A DNA stretch of 64,000 bases, taken from contig NZ_CP059322.2 in the NCBI RefSeq assembly GCF_013694245.2, forward strand, positions 5,773,001-5,837,000. The letters run 5' to 3'. Source of the DNA: Micromonospora ferruginea (lineage in GTDB: Bacteria; Actinomycetota; Actinomycetes; Mycobacteriales; Micromonosporaceae). Positions 53,413 to 62,589 of the stretch are shown piece by piece. The number at the start of each line of letters is the position of its first letter. Positions within the stretch are counted from its first letter, which is position 1. A program made the translations under genes and the position numbers. The notes beneath the pieces were generated by a model that worked only from the letters and a program-made list of their open reading frames with translations, was not told the DNA's origin and ran no database searches.

Positions 53413-53425
53413 CCAGGAGTTGCCG

Positions 53426-54388
53426 ATGCGTGAACGGTCCGGCGCCGGGCTCGGCCTGGCCCTGCTCTCCGCGCTCACGTTCGCCACCTCGGGCACGTTC
53501 GCCCGACCGCTGATCACCGGGGAGTGGTCGGCCGTCGCGGTGGTGATCGCCCGGGTCGGCATCGCCGCCCTGGTGCTGGCCGTGCCCGCCCTGCTGGCGC
53601 TGCGCGGCCGGTGGCCGGTGCTGCGCCGCAACGCGCTCACCGTGGTGCTGTTCGGGCTGCTCGGCGTGGCGATGGCCCAGGCGTGCTTCTTCAACGCGGT
53701 CCGCTACCTGCCGGTCGGCGTCGCGCTCCTGCTGGAATACCTCGGCATCGTGCTGGTGGTCGGCTGGATGTGGCTGGTCCACGGCCAGCGTCCCCGGCGG
53801 CTGACCGTGGCCGGCTCGCTGACCGCGCTGGTCGGCCTGGTGTTCGTCCTCGACCTCACCGGCGCCGGCCGGCTCGACCCGGTGGGCGTGCTCTGGGGGC
53901 TCGGCGCCGGGATCGGGCTGGCCGGCTACTTCGTCATCGCCGGCCGCCTCGACGACGAACTGCCGTCGGTGGTGATGGCCAGCGGCGGCATGGCCGTCGG
54001 CGCCCTGGTGCTGCTGCTGCTCGGCGCGATCGGGGCGCTGCCGCTGGCCGCCGGCACCGCCGACGTCGACTTCGCCGGGCACCGGATGAGCTGGCTGGTG
54101 CCGATCGCCGGGCTGTCGCTGATCGCCGCCGTGGTCGCCTACCTGACCGGGGTGGCCGGCACCCGGCTGCTCGGCGCCCGGCTCTCCTCGTTCGTCGGGC
54201 TGACCGAGGTGATGTTCGCGGTGCTGATCGCCTGGCTGGTGCTGGACGAGCTGCCCACCCTGATCCAGTTGGCCGGCGGGGTGCTCATCGTCGGCGGCGT
54301 CGCCCTGGTCCGGGTGGACGAGATGCGTTCCGCCCCCGAGGCGGTCGCGCCGGCGCCGACCGAGCCGGCACTGAGCGGCGAGCGATGA
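53426..54388 (+). CDS. EamA/DMT-family transporter
   Basis: A 320-residue membrane protein with about ten helices in two EamA repeats (GLALLSALTFATSGTFARPL at the start, then GAGIGLAGYFVIAGRLDDE for the second). The family exports metabolites or drugs. ATG 53426 is chosen for CAGGAG six bases upstream; a TTG two codons earlier is less likely. The stop overlaps the ATG of a HAD hydrolase gene (ATGA), so both are co-translated. Confidence 0.92.
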   Translation: MRERSGAGLGLALLSALTFATSGTFARPLITGEWSAVAVVIARVGIAALVLAVPALLALRGRWPVLRRNALTVVLFGLLGVAMAQACFFNAVRYLPVGVALLLEYLGIVLVVGWMWLVHGQRPRRLTVAGSLTALVGLVFVLDLTGAGRLDPVGVLWGLGAGIGLAGYFVIAGRLDDELPSVVMASGGMAVGALVLLLLGAIGALPLAAGTADVDFAGHRMSWLVPIAGLSLIAAVVAYLTGVAGTRLLGARLSSFVGLTEVMFAVLIAWLVLDELPTLIQLAGGVLIVGGVALVRVDEMRSAPEAVAPAPTEPALSGER

Positions 54389-55083
54389 GCGCGCCCCGCA
54401 CCGCCGTCGTCTTCGACGCCGACGAGACCCTGATCGACCTGCGCCCGGCGGTGACCGGCGCGCTGGCCGCCGTACTCGAGGAGATGCGGCGGCGGACCCC
54501 GGCGGCGGCCGAGGTCTCGCTCGCCGACCTGGAGGGCGACTGGGGTGCGGTCTTCGGCGCGCTCAGCGCCGCCCCGGTGCAGGAGATCCGGCGGGCCGCG
54601 CTGGCCCGGTCGTTGGACCGGGCCGGGCTCGGCGCCCACCTCGACGAGTTCGCCGCGCTCTTCTTCGCCCGGCGCTACGCCCTGAGCCGGCCGTTCCCGG
54701 ACGCGCTGCCGGCGCTCGCCGCGCTGCGCCCGCACCACCTGCTGGGCTTCGCCACCAACGGCAACAGCCGCGCCGAACGCTGCGGGCTCGCCGGGCAGTT
54801 CGCCTTCGCGTTGTACGCCCACGAGGGCGGCCTGCCGAAGAAACCGGCGCCGGGGTTCTACGCCGCCGTGGTGGCGGCGACCGGACTGCCCGCCGACCGG
54901 ATCGTGCACGTCGGCGACTCGCCGGAACACGACGTGACCGGCGCCCAGCGGGCCGGCCTGCGGGCCGTCTGGCTCAACCGGGCCGGCCTGCCGCGTCCGC
55001 CCGGCCTCGCCCCCGACGCGGAGGTGTCCACGCTGGCCGACCTGCCCGGCGTGCTCGTCGATGTGACGAGCGCGAATGCCTGA
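54385..55083 (+). CDS. HAD-family hydrolase
   Basis: A 232-residue phosphatase-like protein. Motif I is VVFDADETLIDL with the nucleophile Asp, motif II is GFATNGNSRAE, the motif III lysine is in GLPKKPAPGFY and motif IV is HVGDSPEHDVTGA. The cap domain is the helical C1 type. The substrate is not predictable; close forms act on sugar or nucleotide phosphates. It is translationally coupled to the upstream transporter gene. Confidence 0.92.
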   Translation: MSAPRTAVVFDADETLIDLRPAVTGALAAVLEEMRRRTPAAAEVSLADLEGDWGAVFGALSAAPVQEIRRAALARSLDRAGLGAHLDEFAALFFARRYALSRPFPDALPALAALRPHHLLGFATNGNSRAERCGLAGQFAFALYAHEGGLPKKPAPGFYAAVVAATGLPADRIVHVGDSPEHDVTGAQRAGLRAVWLNRAGLPRPPGLAPDAEVSTLADLPGVLVDVTSANA

Positions 55084-55169
55084 TTGCCGGCTATTCCGGG
55101 CGCACGTCTGGCGTAACCCGCTCTCGTGATGTGGGATGACTGCCACGTCCCTCAACGAGAGGATCTGAT

Positions 55170-56861
55170 GTGGTGAGCAAGCGCTTCACCGCCGGCGCGG
55201 TCGCGGTCGCGGCCTCGCTGGCACTCACGGTGACCGGCCTGGGTGTCCCGGCGACCGCCGCGCCGTCGGACACCCGGACCTTCACCGTGCTGGCCGAGAG
55301 CGGCGTGTCCAGCGACGCCGCGATCGCCGCGATCAAGGCGGCCGGCGGCACGGTCGTCTCCCGCACCGACGACGTCGGCCTCTTCCAGGTGACCAGCGAC
55401 CGGGCGGACTTCGCCAGCCGTGCCAACGCCGCCGGCGCGCTGGTCGGCGCGGCCGAGGAGAAGGCGATCGGCCGCAAGCCGAAGCTGGACCGCGTCGAGC
55501 AGGAGCACCTGCTGGCCGCCGCCGCGGCCAAGGGCAAGGCCGCCAAGGGCAACGCCAAGAAGCTGGACCCGCTGGACGACAAGCTCTGGGGCCTGGACAT
55601 GATCCGCGCCGACCAGGCGCGCAAGATCGAGCCGGGTGACCGTCGGGTGACCGTCGGCGTGCTGGACACCGGCGTCGACGCCAGCCAGCCCGACCTGGCC
55701 CCGAACTTCAACTGGGCGCTGTCGCGCAACTTCGCGCCGGACATCCCCGACGTTGACGGCCCGTGCGAGGTGGCGAGCTGCCTCGACCCGGTCGGCACCG
55801 ACGACGGCGGGCACGGCACGCACGTGGCCGGCACGATCGGCGCCGCCGCCAACGGCTTCGGCCTCTCCGGCGTGGCCCCGAAGGTCTCCCTGGTCGAGCT
55901 GAAGGGTGGCCAGGACAGCGGCTACTTCTTCCTGAACCCGGTGGTCAACGCGCTGGTGCACGCCGGTCGCTCCGGGCTGGACGTGGTCAACATGTCCTTC
56001 TACGTCGACCCGTGGCTCTACAACTGCGCCGCCAACCCGGCCGACTCGCCGGAGGCGCAGGCCGAGCAGCGGACCATCATCGAGGCCATGAAGCGGGCGC
56101 TGACCTTCGCCCACCGCAAGGGCGTCACGCTGGTCGGCGCGCTCGGCAACAACCACGAGGACCTCGGCGACCCGCGTACGGACGTGAGCAGCCCGGACTA
56201 CGGGGCCGACCCGTACCCGCGGCCGATCGACAACGCGAGCTGCTGGGACCTGCCCACCGAGGGCCCGCACGTGATCAGCGTGTCGTCCGTCGGCCCGTCC
56301 GGCAAGAAGGCCGACTACTCGAACTACGGCACCGAGCAGACCTCGGTCGCGGCGCCGGGCGGCTGGTTCCGCGATGGCTTCGGAACCGACACCTACCGGG
56401 CCGACGCCAACATGATCCTCTCCACGTACCCGAAGAAGGTGCTCCAGGAGGAGGGGTCGGTCGACGAGAACGGCAACATCGTGGCCGGCTTCGAGAACTC
56501 GGTGTTCAAGCAGTGCACCGCCAAGGGTGAGTGTGGCTACTACACCTACCTTCAGGGCACCTCGATGGCCTCGCCGCACGCCTCGGGCGTGGCCGCGCTG
56601 ATCGTCAGCAAGTTCGGCAAGAAGCAGGGCCGGGACGGCTTCGGCCTGGCGCCGGACCTGGTCGAGCAGCACCTCTACCGGACGGCGGCGGAGCACGCCT
56701 GCCCGGAGCCGCGGCTGCAGACCTACACCAACGAGGGTCGCGACGCCGAGTTCAACGCGTACTGCGCGGGCTCGCTGAACTTCAACGGCTTCTACGGCTA
56801 CGGCATCATCGACGCCTACGCCGCGGTGAAGACGCCGCTGAAGCCCAACGCGCGGCCGTAA
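55170..56861 (+). CDS. secreted S8 (subtilisin-like) serine peptidase
   Basis: A 563-residue preproprotein: signal peptide (about 1-31, ending PATAAPS), I9-like propeptide (TFTVLAESGVSSDAAIAAIK), an Ala/Lys linker (KGKAAKGNAKK) and the catalytic domain. The triad is Asp in VGVLDTGVDASQPDL, His in GGHGTHVAGTIG and Ser in GTSMASPHASGVAAL. The domain is large for the family, with extra Cys-containing loops and no C-terminal repeat. GTG 55170 or the next codon GTG 55173 is the start. A terminator follows. Confidence 0.95.
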   Translation: MVSKRFTAGAVAVAASLALTVTGLGVPATAAPSDTRTFTVLAESGVSSDAAIAAIKAAGGTVVSRTDDVGLFQVTSDRADFASRANAAGALVGAAEEKAIGRKPKLDRVEQEHLLAAAAAKGKAAKGNAKKLDPLDDKLWGLDMIRADQARKIEPGDRRVTVGVLDTGVDASQPDLAPNFNWALSRNFAPDIPDVDGPCEVASCLDPVGTDDGGHGTHVAGTIGAAANGFGLSGVAPKVSLVELKGGQDSGYFFLNPVVNALVHAGRSGLDVVNMSFYVDPWLYNCAANPADSPEAQAEQRTIIEAMKRALTFAHRKGVTLVGALGNNHEDLGDPRTDVSSPDYGADPYPRPIDNASCWDLPTEGPHVISVSSVGPSGKKADYSNYGTEQTSVAAPGGWFRDGFGTDTYRADANMILSTYPKKVLQEEGSVDENGNIVAGFENSVFKQCTAKGECGYYTYLQGTSMASPHASGVAALIVSKFGKKQGRDGFGLAPDLVEQHLYRTAAEHACPEPRLQTYTNEGRDAEFNAYCAGSLNFNGFYGYGIIDAYAAVKTPLKPNARP

Positions 56862-56876
56862 CCACCCCGCACCACC

Positions 56877-56912
56877 GAGAAGCCCGGGCGATTCACGTCG
56901 CCCGGGCTTCTC
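56877..56912 (+). terminator. S8 peptidase gene terminator
   Basis: Perfect 15-base arms GAGAAGCCCGGGCGA (56877-56891) and complement (56898-56912) with a six-base loop lie 15 bases after the stop. The next 199 bases before the oxidase gene are comparatively AT-rich with no gene. Confidence 0.85.
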
Positions 56913-57111
56913 CGTGTTCGCGAATGCGCACAGTGGTCTTCCCGCCGGACGCTGTCCGGTTGGCGTGAATTGGCGTTTGCCCAGCTCAAACCGCATGTCA
57001 TAGGCCAAAGGTCCCTTCCTTCCGCGACCCCGTTCGGCTTGAATTGTCACAGAGAGTGATCATCGGGCTGCGGGCGGCGCTGCTGCGGCGGCCCTCGGGG
57101 AGGAGGAAGAC

Positions 57112-60100
57112 ATGTCCGAGGAAACCATCCGCGAGGTGGCCGTCCCGAAGCAGAACGCGCCCGAGGCGGCGGTGGCCGCCGCGCCGCCGGACTACTTCGG
57201 CTTCATCCCGAACTACGCGAACAGTCCCCTGCCGACGGTCGTCGGTGGCGTGGTGCGGCCGGGCACCGGGATGCGCAAGTTCGTCGACACCCTGCCGGGC
57301 GTCGGCCCCGTCAAGGCGAACGACCTGGGCAACTACCTGCCGGTCGCGGTGCCCGACACCATCACCTACCCCGGCAGCGACTACTACGAGATCGGTATCC
57401 AGCAGTATTCCCAGCAGTTCCACAAGGACCTGCCGGCCACCCGCCTGCGCGGATACAAGCAGCTCAACAACGGCACCGACGCCAGCGGTCACAACACCGT
57501 GGCACCGCCGCCCCGCCCCTACTTCGGCGGCCCGCTCATCTACGCCCGCCGGAACCGCCCGATCCGGATCAAGCTGGTCAACCAGTTGCCCACCGGCGCG
57601 GCCGGGAACCTCTTCCTGCCCGTCGACATCACACTCGCCGGCGCCGGCACCGGCCCGCTGAACAACACCGAGCTCTACAAGCAGAACCGCGCCGTCGTGC
57701 ACCTGCACGGCTCGGAGACGCAGTGGATCAGCGACGGCACCCCGCTGCAGTGGTTCACCCCGGCCGGGGAGGTCACGTCCTATCCGAAGGGCGCCAGCTA
57801 CGCGAACGTGCCGGACATGCCCGATCCCGGCGCGGGCGCGGTCACGCTCTACTTCCCGATGCAGCAGAGCGCCCGGATGATGTGGTTCCACGACCACACC
57901 GAGGCGACCACGCACCTCACCCCGTACAGCGGGCAGATCGGCCTCCTGCTGCTCCAGGACCCGGTGGAGCGGCAACTGGTCACCGACGGGGTCGTCCCCG
58001 CCGAGGAGATCCCGCTGCTCATCCAGGACAAGACGTTCGTACCGGACCCGGCGCAGCTCGCCGCGGAGGACCCGACCTGGGACACCGCGAACTGGGGCGG
58101 CAAGGGCAGCCTGTGGATGCCGCACGTCTACATGCCCAACCAGAACCCGTACAACGAGACCGGCGCCAACCCGATGGGCCGCTGGGACTACGGGCCGTGG
58201 TTCTGGCCGCCGTTCACCGGCATCCAGCAGGGGCCGGTGCCCAACCCGTACTACGACCCGGTCACCCGGCCGTGGGAACCGCCGGTCCAGCCCGGAACAC
58301 CGCTGCCCACCATCACGCCCGAGGCGTTCATGGACACTCCCGTGGTGAACGGCTGCGCCTATCCCACCCTGCAGGTCGAGCCGAAGGCCTACCGGTTCCG
58401 GATCCTCAACGCGTGCAACGACCGGGCACTCAACCTCCAGCTCTACCACGCCGCCTCGAACGGGACGATGTGGAAGCCGGACGGCACGTTGAACGACGGC
58501 GCGGCGGGCGAGGTGCCGATGGTCGAAGCCTGCCCGAATCCGGCCTTCCCACCGACCTGGCCCACCGACGGCCGGGAGGGCGGCGTGCCCGCGCCGTCCG
58601 CGGTCGGCCCGGACTGGATCCAGATCGGCAACGAGGGCGGGCTCCTGCCGGAGGTCGCCGTCATCCCACCGCAGCCGATCAACTACGAGTACGACCGTCG
58701 CTCGATCACCGTGCTCAACGTCTCCGACCACTCGCTGCTCATCGGGCCGGCCGAACGCGCCGACGTGATCGTCGACTTCTCCACGGTCGCGCCCGGCTCG
58801 ACGCTCATCCTCTACAACGACGCCCCGGCGCCGATGCCGGCCTACGACACCAGGTACGACTACTACACCGGGGACCCGGACCAGACCGACGCCGGCGGGG
58901 CACCCACCACCCAGCCAGGCTACGGCCCGAACACCCGGACGATCATGCAGATCCGCGTCGTGGGCCCCCCGGCCGCGCGGTACAACCTCGCCCTGCTCCG
59001 GACCCGACTGCCGCAGGCGTACGGGCAGAGCCAGCCGAAGCCGATCGTGCCGGAGAAGGCGTACAACGCGGCGTTCGGGACCAACTCCACCAACCACTAC
59101 GTGGCGATCCAGGACACCACCATCACCTACGTGCCGCTGGGCGGCACCACCCCGGTGACCCTCGACCTCCAGCCGAAGGCGATCGTCGAGGAGTTCGACC
59201 CCGTCTACGGGCGGATGATGCCCACGCTCGGCGTCGAACTGCCCAAGACCAGCGCTTTCATCCAGACCACGATCCCGTTGGCGTACATCGACCCGCCGAC
59301 CGAGATCCTCTACATGTCGAACCTGGCCACCCCGGTCGGCTCGACCGGCGACGGCACCCAGATCTGGAAGATCACCCACAACGGGGTGGACACCCACTTC
59401 GTCCACTTCCACTACTTCAACGTGCAACTGGTCAACCGGGTCGGCTGGGACGGCGCCTACAAGCCACCGGACGCCAACGAGGTGGGCTGGAAGGAAACCG
59501 TGCGGATGAACCCGCTGGAGGACTGCATCGTCGCCATGCGGCCCGCGCTGCCCACCAACCTGCCGTTCAAGATCGGCGACAGCGTGCGGCTGCTCGACCC
59601 GACCCAGGTTCCCGGCACCACCAACGGCTTCACCCAGATCGACCCGCAGACCGGCGACCCGGCCACCGTCACCAACGTGCCCTACAACTTCGGTTGGGAG
59701 TACGTCTGGCACTGCCACATGGTCGACCACGAGGACTTCGACATGATGCGGCCGATGGTGATCCGGGTGTCGCCGGCGCCGCCGACCAACCTCACGGCCA
59801 CCGCCAACGCCGGTTCGACCACGGTCCCACCGGCGATCGTCCTGACCTGGACCAACCCGGCCGGCCTGCCGGCCGCCACCCAGGTCCTCGTGCAGCGTTC
59901 GACCAACTCCCTGTTCACCACCGGACTCACCGCGTTCACCGCGGCGGCGGGGGCGACCAGCTTCACCGACTCGACGGCGGTGCCCGGGACCACCTACTTC
60001 TACCGGGTCCGCCGGGAGAACAGCGCCAGCTACTCCGGCTGGTCGAACACCGCATCGGCGGTGCTCGCGCTGACCGCCCCCACGAACCTGACCGCCACCC

Positions 60101-60651
60101 AACCGAGCGGCAGCCCGGTGCGGGTCGCCCTGACCTGGATCAACCGGTCGTACTCGACCTCGGTGGAACTCCAGCGCGCGACCAACACCACCTTCACCAC
60201 CGGACTGACCACGGTCACGCTGGCCGCCAACGCGACCAGCTACACCGACACCACCGTCGTGGCCGGCACCACCTACTACTACCGGGTGCGCACGGTCTAC
60301 CTCGGCGTCGGCTCGCCCTGGTCGAACACCGCGACGATCGCCGTCGGTTCCCCGCCGGCCGCGCCGACGAACCTCGCCGGCACCGCCGTCGCCGTCACCG
60401 GCGGCACCGCGACCGTGAACCTCACCTGGCAGGAGGCCGCCACGAGCGTGGTCACCAGCTTCGTGCTCCAGCGGGCCACCAACGTGGCGTTCACCGCGAA
60501 CCTGGCCACGTTCACGCTGGCCGGGACCGCCCGCAGCTACAGCGACACCGGGCGGGCCCGGTCGACCACCTACTACTACCGCATCCAGGCCGTGAACTCG
60601 TCCGGCAGTTCGGCGTTCAGCGGCATCATCGCCGTGACCACGCCGGCCTGA
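57112..60651 (+). CDS. giant multicopper oxidase with three fibronectin III domains
   Basis: A 1179-residue protein. Residues about 70-880 form a CotA-like multicopper oxidase enlarged by long insertions. Copper ligands are His197/199 (VVHLHGSE), His260/262 (WFHDHTEA), His762-767 (HFVHFHYF) and the type 1 site His867, Cys868, His873, Met878 (WHCHMVDHEDFDM). Residues about 885-1179 form three fibronectin type III repeats (PPTNLTATANAGS, APTNLTATQPSG, APTNLAGTAVAV). The N-terminus (SEETIREVAVPKQNAPEAA) has no signal peptide or Tat motif, odd for a carbohydrate- or surface-type architecture. The substrate is unknown; metal or phenol oxidation is possible. GGAGGAGGAA precedes ATG 57112. Confidence 0.93.
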   Translation: MSEETIREVAVPKQNAPEAAVAAAPPDYFGFIPNYANSPLPTVVGGVVRPGTGMRKFVDTLPGVGPVKANDLGNYLPVAVPDTITYPGSDYYEIGIQQYSQQFHKDLPATRLRGYKQLNNGTDASGHNTVAPPPRPYFGGPLIYARRNRPIRIKLVNQLPTGAAGNLFLPVDITLAGAGTGPLNNTELYKQNRAVVHLHGSETQWISDGTPLQWFTPAGEVTSYPKGASYANVPDMPDPGAGAVTLYFPMQQSARMMWFHDHTEATTHLTPYSGQIGLLLLQDPVERQLVTDGVVPAEEIPLLIQDKTFVPDPAQLAAEDPTWDTANWGGKGSLWMPHVYMPNQNPYNETGANPMGRWDYGPWFWPPFTGIQQGPVPNPYYDPVTRPWEPPVQPGTPLPTITPEAFMDTPVVNGCAYPTLQVEPKAYRFRILNACNDRALNLQLYHAASNGTMWKPDGTLNDGAAGEVPMVEACPNPAFPPTWPTDGREGGVPAPSAVGPDWIQIGNEGGLLPEVAVIPPQPINYEYDRRSITVLNVSDHSLLIGPAERADVIVDFSTVAPGSTLILYNDAPAPMPAYDTRYDYYTGDPDQTDAGGAPTTQPGYGPNTRTIMQIRVVGPPAARYNLALLRTRLPQAYGQSQPKPIVPEKAYNAAFGTNSTNHYVAIQDTTITYVPLGGTTPVTLDLQPKAIVEEFDPVYGRMMPTLGVELPKTSAFIQTTIPLAYIDPPTEILYMSNLATPVGSTGDGTQIWKITHNGVDTHFVHFHYFNVQLVNRVGWDGAYKPPDANEVGWKETVRMNPLEDCIVAMRPALPTNLPFKIGDSVRLLDPTQVPGTTNGFTQIDPQTGDPATVTNVPYNFGWEYVWHCHMVDHEDFDMMRPMVIRVSPAPPTNLTATANAGSTTVPPAIVLTWTNPAGLPAATQVLVQRSTNSLFTTGLTAFTAAAGATSFTDSTAVPGTTYFYRVRRENSASYSGWSNTASAVLALTAPTNLTATQPSGSPVRVALTWINRSYSTSVELQRATNTTFTTGLTTVTLAANATSYTDTTVVAGTTYYYRVRTVYLGVGSPWSNTATIAVGSPPAAPTNLAGTAVAVTGGTATVNLTWQEAATSVVTSFVLQRATNVAFTANLATFTLAGTARSYSDTGRARSTTYYYRIQAVNSSGSSAFSGIIAVTTPA

Positions 60652-60658
60652 CGGGACC

Positions 60659-60696
60659 GGTGCGGCGGCGTCCGGTGTCCCGGGCGCCGCCGCACC
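60659..60696. terminator. multicopper oxidase gene terminator
   Basis: Perfect 12-base arms GGTGCGGCGGCG (60659-60670) and CGCCGCCGCACC (60685-60696) lie seven bases after the stop, between convergent genes. Confidence 0.8.
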
Positions 60697-60770
60697 GTGC
60701 CGTCGGGCCCGGGGATGGCTGCGCCGGTGGTGCCGTCGGGCCCGGCGAGCGTCGGCCGGGTCGAGGTTGG

Positions 60771-61745
60771 TCACGGGCGCCATCCCCGGGCCACCAGGGC
60801 GGCGCGGATCTCGCGGACCAGAGCGGGGAACTCCTGCCGCAGGCGGCGGCCGGTCACGTGCAGCACCAGCCAGCCGGCCTCGACGAGCTGATTGAGCCGA
60901 CGCCGGTCGAGGTGCGTCCGCTCGGGGTCGGCGTGCCACTGGCCGTCGTACTCCACGGCGACCCGGAACTCCGGCCAGGCCAGGTCGGGGTGCAGGACCA
61001 GGCCGGTGGACACGCGTACCGGATGCTGCGCCACGGGACGCGGCAGCCCGGCGAACATGAGCCGAACCCGCAGGTGGGACTCGGGTGGCGACTGGGCGCA
61101 GCCATCCGTGAGGCCGAACACCCAGGACGCTCGCCGGCCACCCGGCCGACCGGCGTTCCGGGCCGCCTCCGAGGCCAGCTCGGACCGGCTGACCACCCCG
61201 ATCCGCAGCAGCCCGTCGACGATGCCGATCGCCTTGACCGGATCGGCCCAGACCGCCGTCTCCCAGGCACAGGCGGCCGGGTCGGTGCCGGGCGGTGGCC
61301 CGGGCGGTCGATCGGGCCCGGGCGGAGACGGCGCGTTCGTGCCGGGACCGCCAGCGACGGAAGCTCCGGCGGCGACCAGGAAACCACTGCGCGCGCCGAC
61401 CAGTGGCGCGTGGTGCACCCGGACGCCCGGCTGGGAATCCGCCCGGGCCGTGGCCGGAAGCAGCACGTGCACGTCGTCGGTGAAGCCGGCGGCGTGCTCG
61501 ACCCCGTGGAGGTAGGCCGCGGACGGCCCGGCGATCAGGCTGCCGGGCGGCATCCGGAGCAGCGCGGCCCGGCAGGCCAGCGCGTGGTCACGGTCGAGAC
61601 GCGCGTCGGCGTAGACGTCCTGCCGGAGCCGGATCCAGGACGCGCCCCGGAGATGGTGGCGGGACAGCAACCCGCGTCGGACCGCGTCCGACCCGCGGAA
61701 GACCTGCCAGGCCAACTGCTGCGGTCGATGGGGATGAGGTGGCAT
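60771..61745 (-). CDS. DUF559 (Vsr-like nuclease fold) protein
   Basis: A 324-residue protein. The N-terminal half resembles the AbiEi-type helix-turn-helix and wing region (LLSRHHLRGASWIRLRQDVY, then AGPSAAYLHGV). The C-terminal 110 residues are DUF559, with a restriction-endonuclease-like core (VLHPDLAWPEFRVAVEYDGQ, then WHADPERTHLDRRRLNQLVE). Between them is a Pro/Gly-rich insert (about residues 125-155). Such proteins are common in actinomycetes without a proven role; a solitary nuclease or orphan antitoxin-like function is possible. ATG 61745 is the start. Confidence 0.82.
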   Translation of the reverse strand: MPPHPHRPQQLAWQVFRGSDAVRRGLLSRHHLRGASWIRLRQDVYADARLDRDHALACRAALLRMPPGSLIAGPSAAYLHGVEHAAGFTDDVHVLLPATARADSQPGVRVHHAPLVGARSGFLVAAGASVAGGPGTNAPSPPGPDRPPGPPPGTDPAACAWETAVWADPVKAIGIVDGLLRIGVVSRSELASEAARNAGRPGGRRASWVFGLTDGCAQSPPESHLRVRLMFAGLPRPVAQHPVRVSTGLVLHPDLAWPEFRVAVEYDGQWHADPERTHLDRRRLNQLVEAGWLVLHVTGRRLRQEFPALVREIRAALVARGWRP

Positions 61746-61785
61746 GTGCCCAGGGTCAGCCGGACCCGCGGCCGTACGACAGCCC

Positions 61786-61830
61786 TGTGGACAACCACCG
61801 CCGGCGCCTACCGCCGCGTCCTGTGGACAA
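61786..61830. promoter_or_regulatory. two perfect DnaA boxes on the minus strand
   Basis: TGTGGACAA occurs at 61786-61794 and 61822-61830, each preceded by CC and followed by CC; the complement is the perfect actinobacterial box TTGTCCACA. They are 36 bases apart in the 133-base region between the DUF559 start and the IclR gene stop. Confidence 0.45.
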
Positions 61831-61878
61831 CCTCCACGCCGCCCCCTGGTGTGCTAGGCGCGACGGGTGTGCGGCGGA

Positions 61879-62526
61879 TCAGGAGAGCGCGGCGGCGACC
61901 GCCTCGGCGGCGGCGGTGACCTGGGCGCCCACCTCGGCCACGTCGAGCGGGGTCAGCGACACCACGCCGACGCTGCCCTCCAGCCCCGGCACCCCGAGCA
62001 CCGGCGCGGCCACCCCGTACGCGCCGGACTGGAGCTCACCGCTGGTGCTCACCGGCCCGGGGTCGCCGGCCCGCCCGGCCAGCACGGCCCGGCCCGCCGC
62101 GCCCCGCTCCAGCGGGTGCCGGGAACCGGTCCGGTACGCCACGTGGAAGGCCGTCCAGCTCGGCTCGACCACCGCCAGCGCGACCCCCTCGCCGCCCTCG
62201 ACCACGGTCAGGTGGGCGGTCGCCCCGGTTCGCTCGGCGAGCCGGCGCAGCGCGGGCAGCGCCCCCTCGGCGAGCAGCGGCTGGGCGCGTCGCGCCAGGT
62301 GCAGCACGCCGACGCCGATCCGCAGCCGGCCCTCCCCGTCGCGCCGGAGCATGCCGTGCCCGCTCAGCGCGCCGACCAGCCGGTAGACCGCGGCCCGGCC
62401 GATGCCCAGCCGCTGCGCCGCCTCGGTGACGGTCAGCCCGCCGGGGGCGTCCGCGACCAGGTGCAACAGGCGCAGGCCCCGGTCCAGGGTCTGCGCGGTC
62501 TCCGGGGGGCGTGCCGCCGTGTCCAC
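61879..62526 (-). CDS. IclR-family transcriptional regulator
   Basis: A 215-residue regulator with an N-terminal winged helix (LRLLHLVADAPGGLTVTEAA, then LGIGRAAVYRLVGALSGHGM) and a C-terminal effector domain (ATAHLTVVEGGEGVALAVVE, then HPLERGAAGRAVLAG, typical of IclR). It is slightly short for the family. GTG 62526 is the start, divergent from cysS with 63 bases between. Its targets are unknown; IclR proteins often control aromatic catabolism. Confidence 0.9.
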   Translation of the reverse strand: MDTAARPPETAQTLDRGLRLLHLVADAPGGLTVTEAAQRLGIGRAAVYRLVGALSGHGMLRRDGEGRLRIGVGVLHLARRAQPLLAEGALPALRRLAERTGATAHLTVVEGGEGVALAVVEPSWTAFHVAYRTGSRHPLERGAAGRAVLAGRAGDPGPVSTSGELQSGAYGVAAPVLGVPGLEGSVGVVSLTPLDVAEVGAQVTAAAEAVAAALS

Positions 62527-62589
62527 AGCACGCAGCGTACGACCCGGCTCCGGCCAACCTCGAAATGTGCGGACGGCTACCCTTGTGAG

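Noticed and set aside
56998..61919. Two open frames over 1300 codons overlapping the multicopper oxidase gene on both strands
   Set aside because: Their translations are low-complexity Arg/Gly/His/Pro strings typical of shadow frames in high-GC DNA, while the oxidase frame has all copper motifs.
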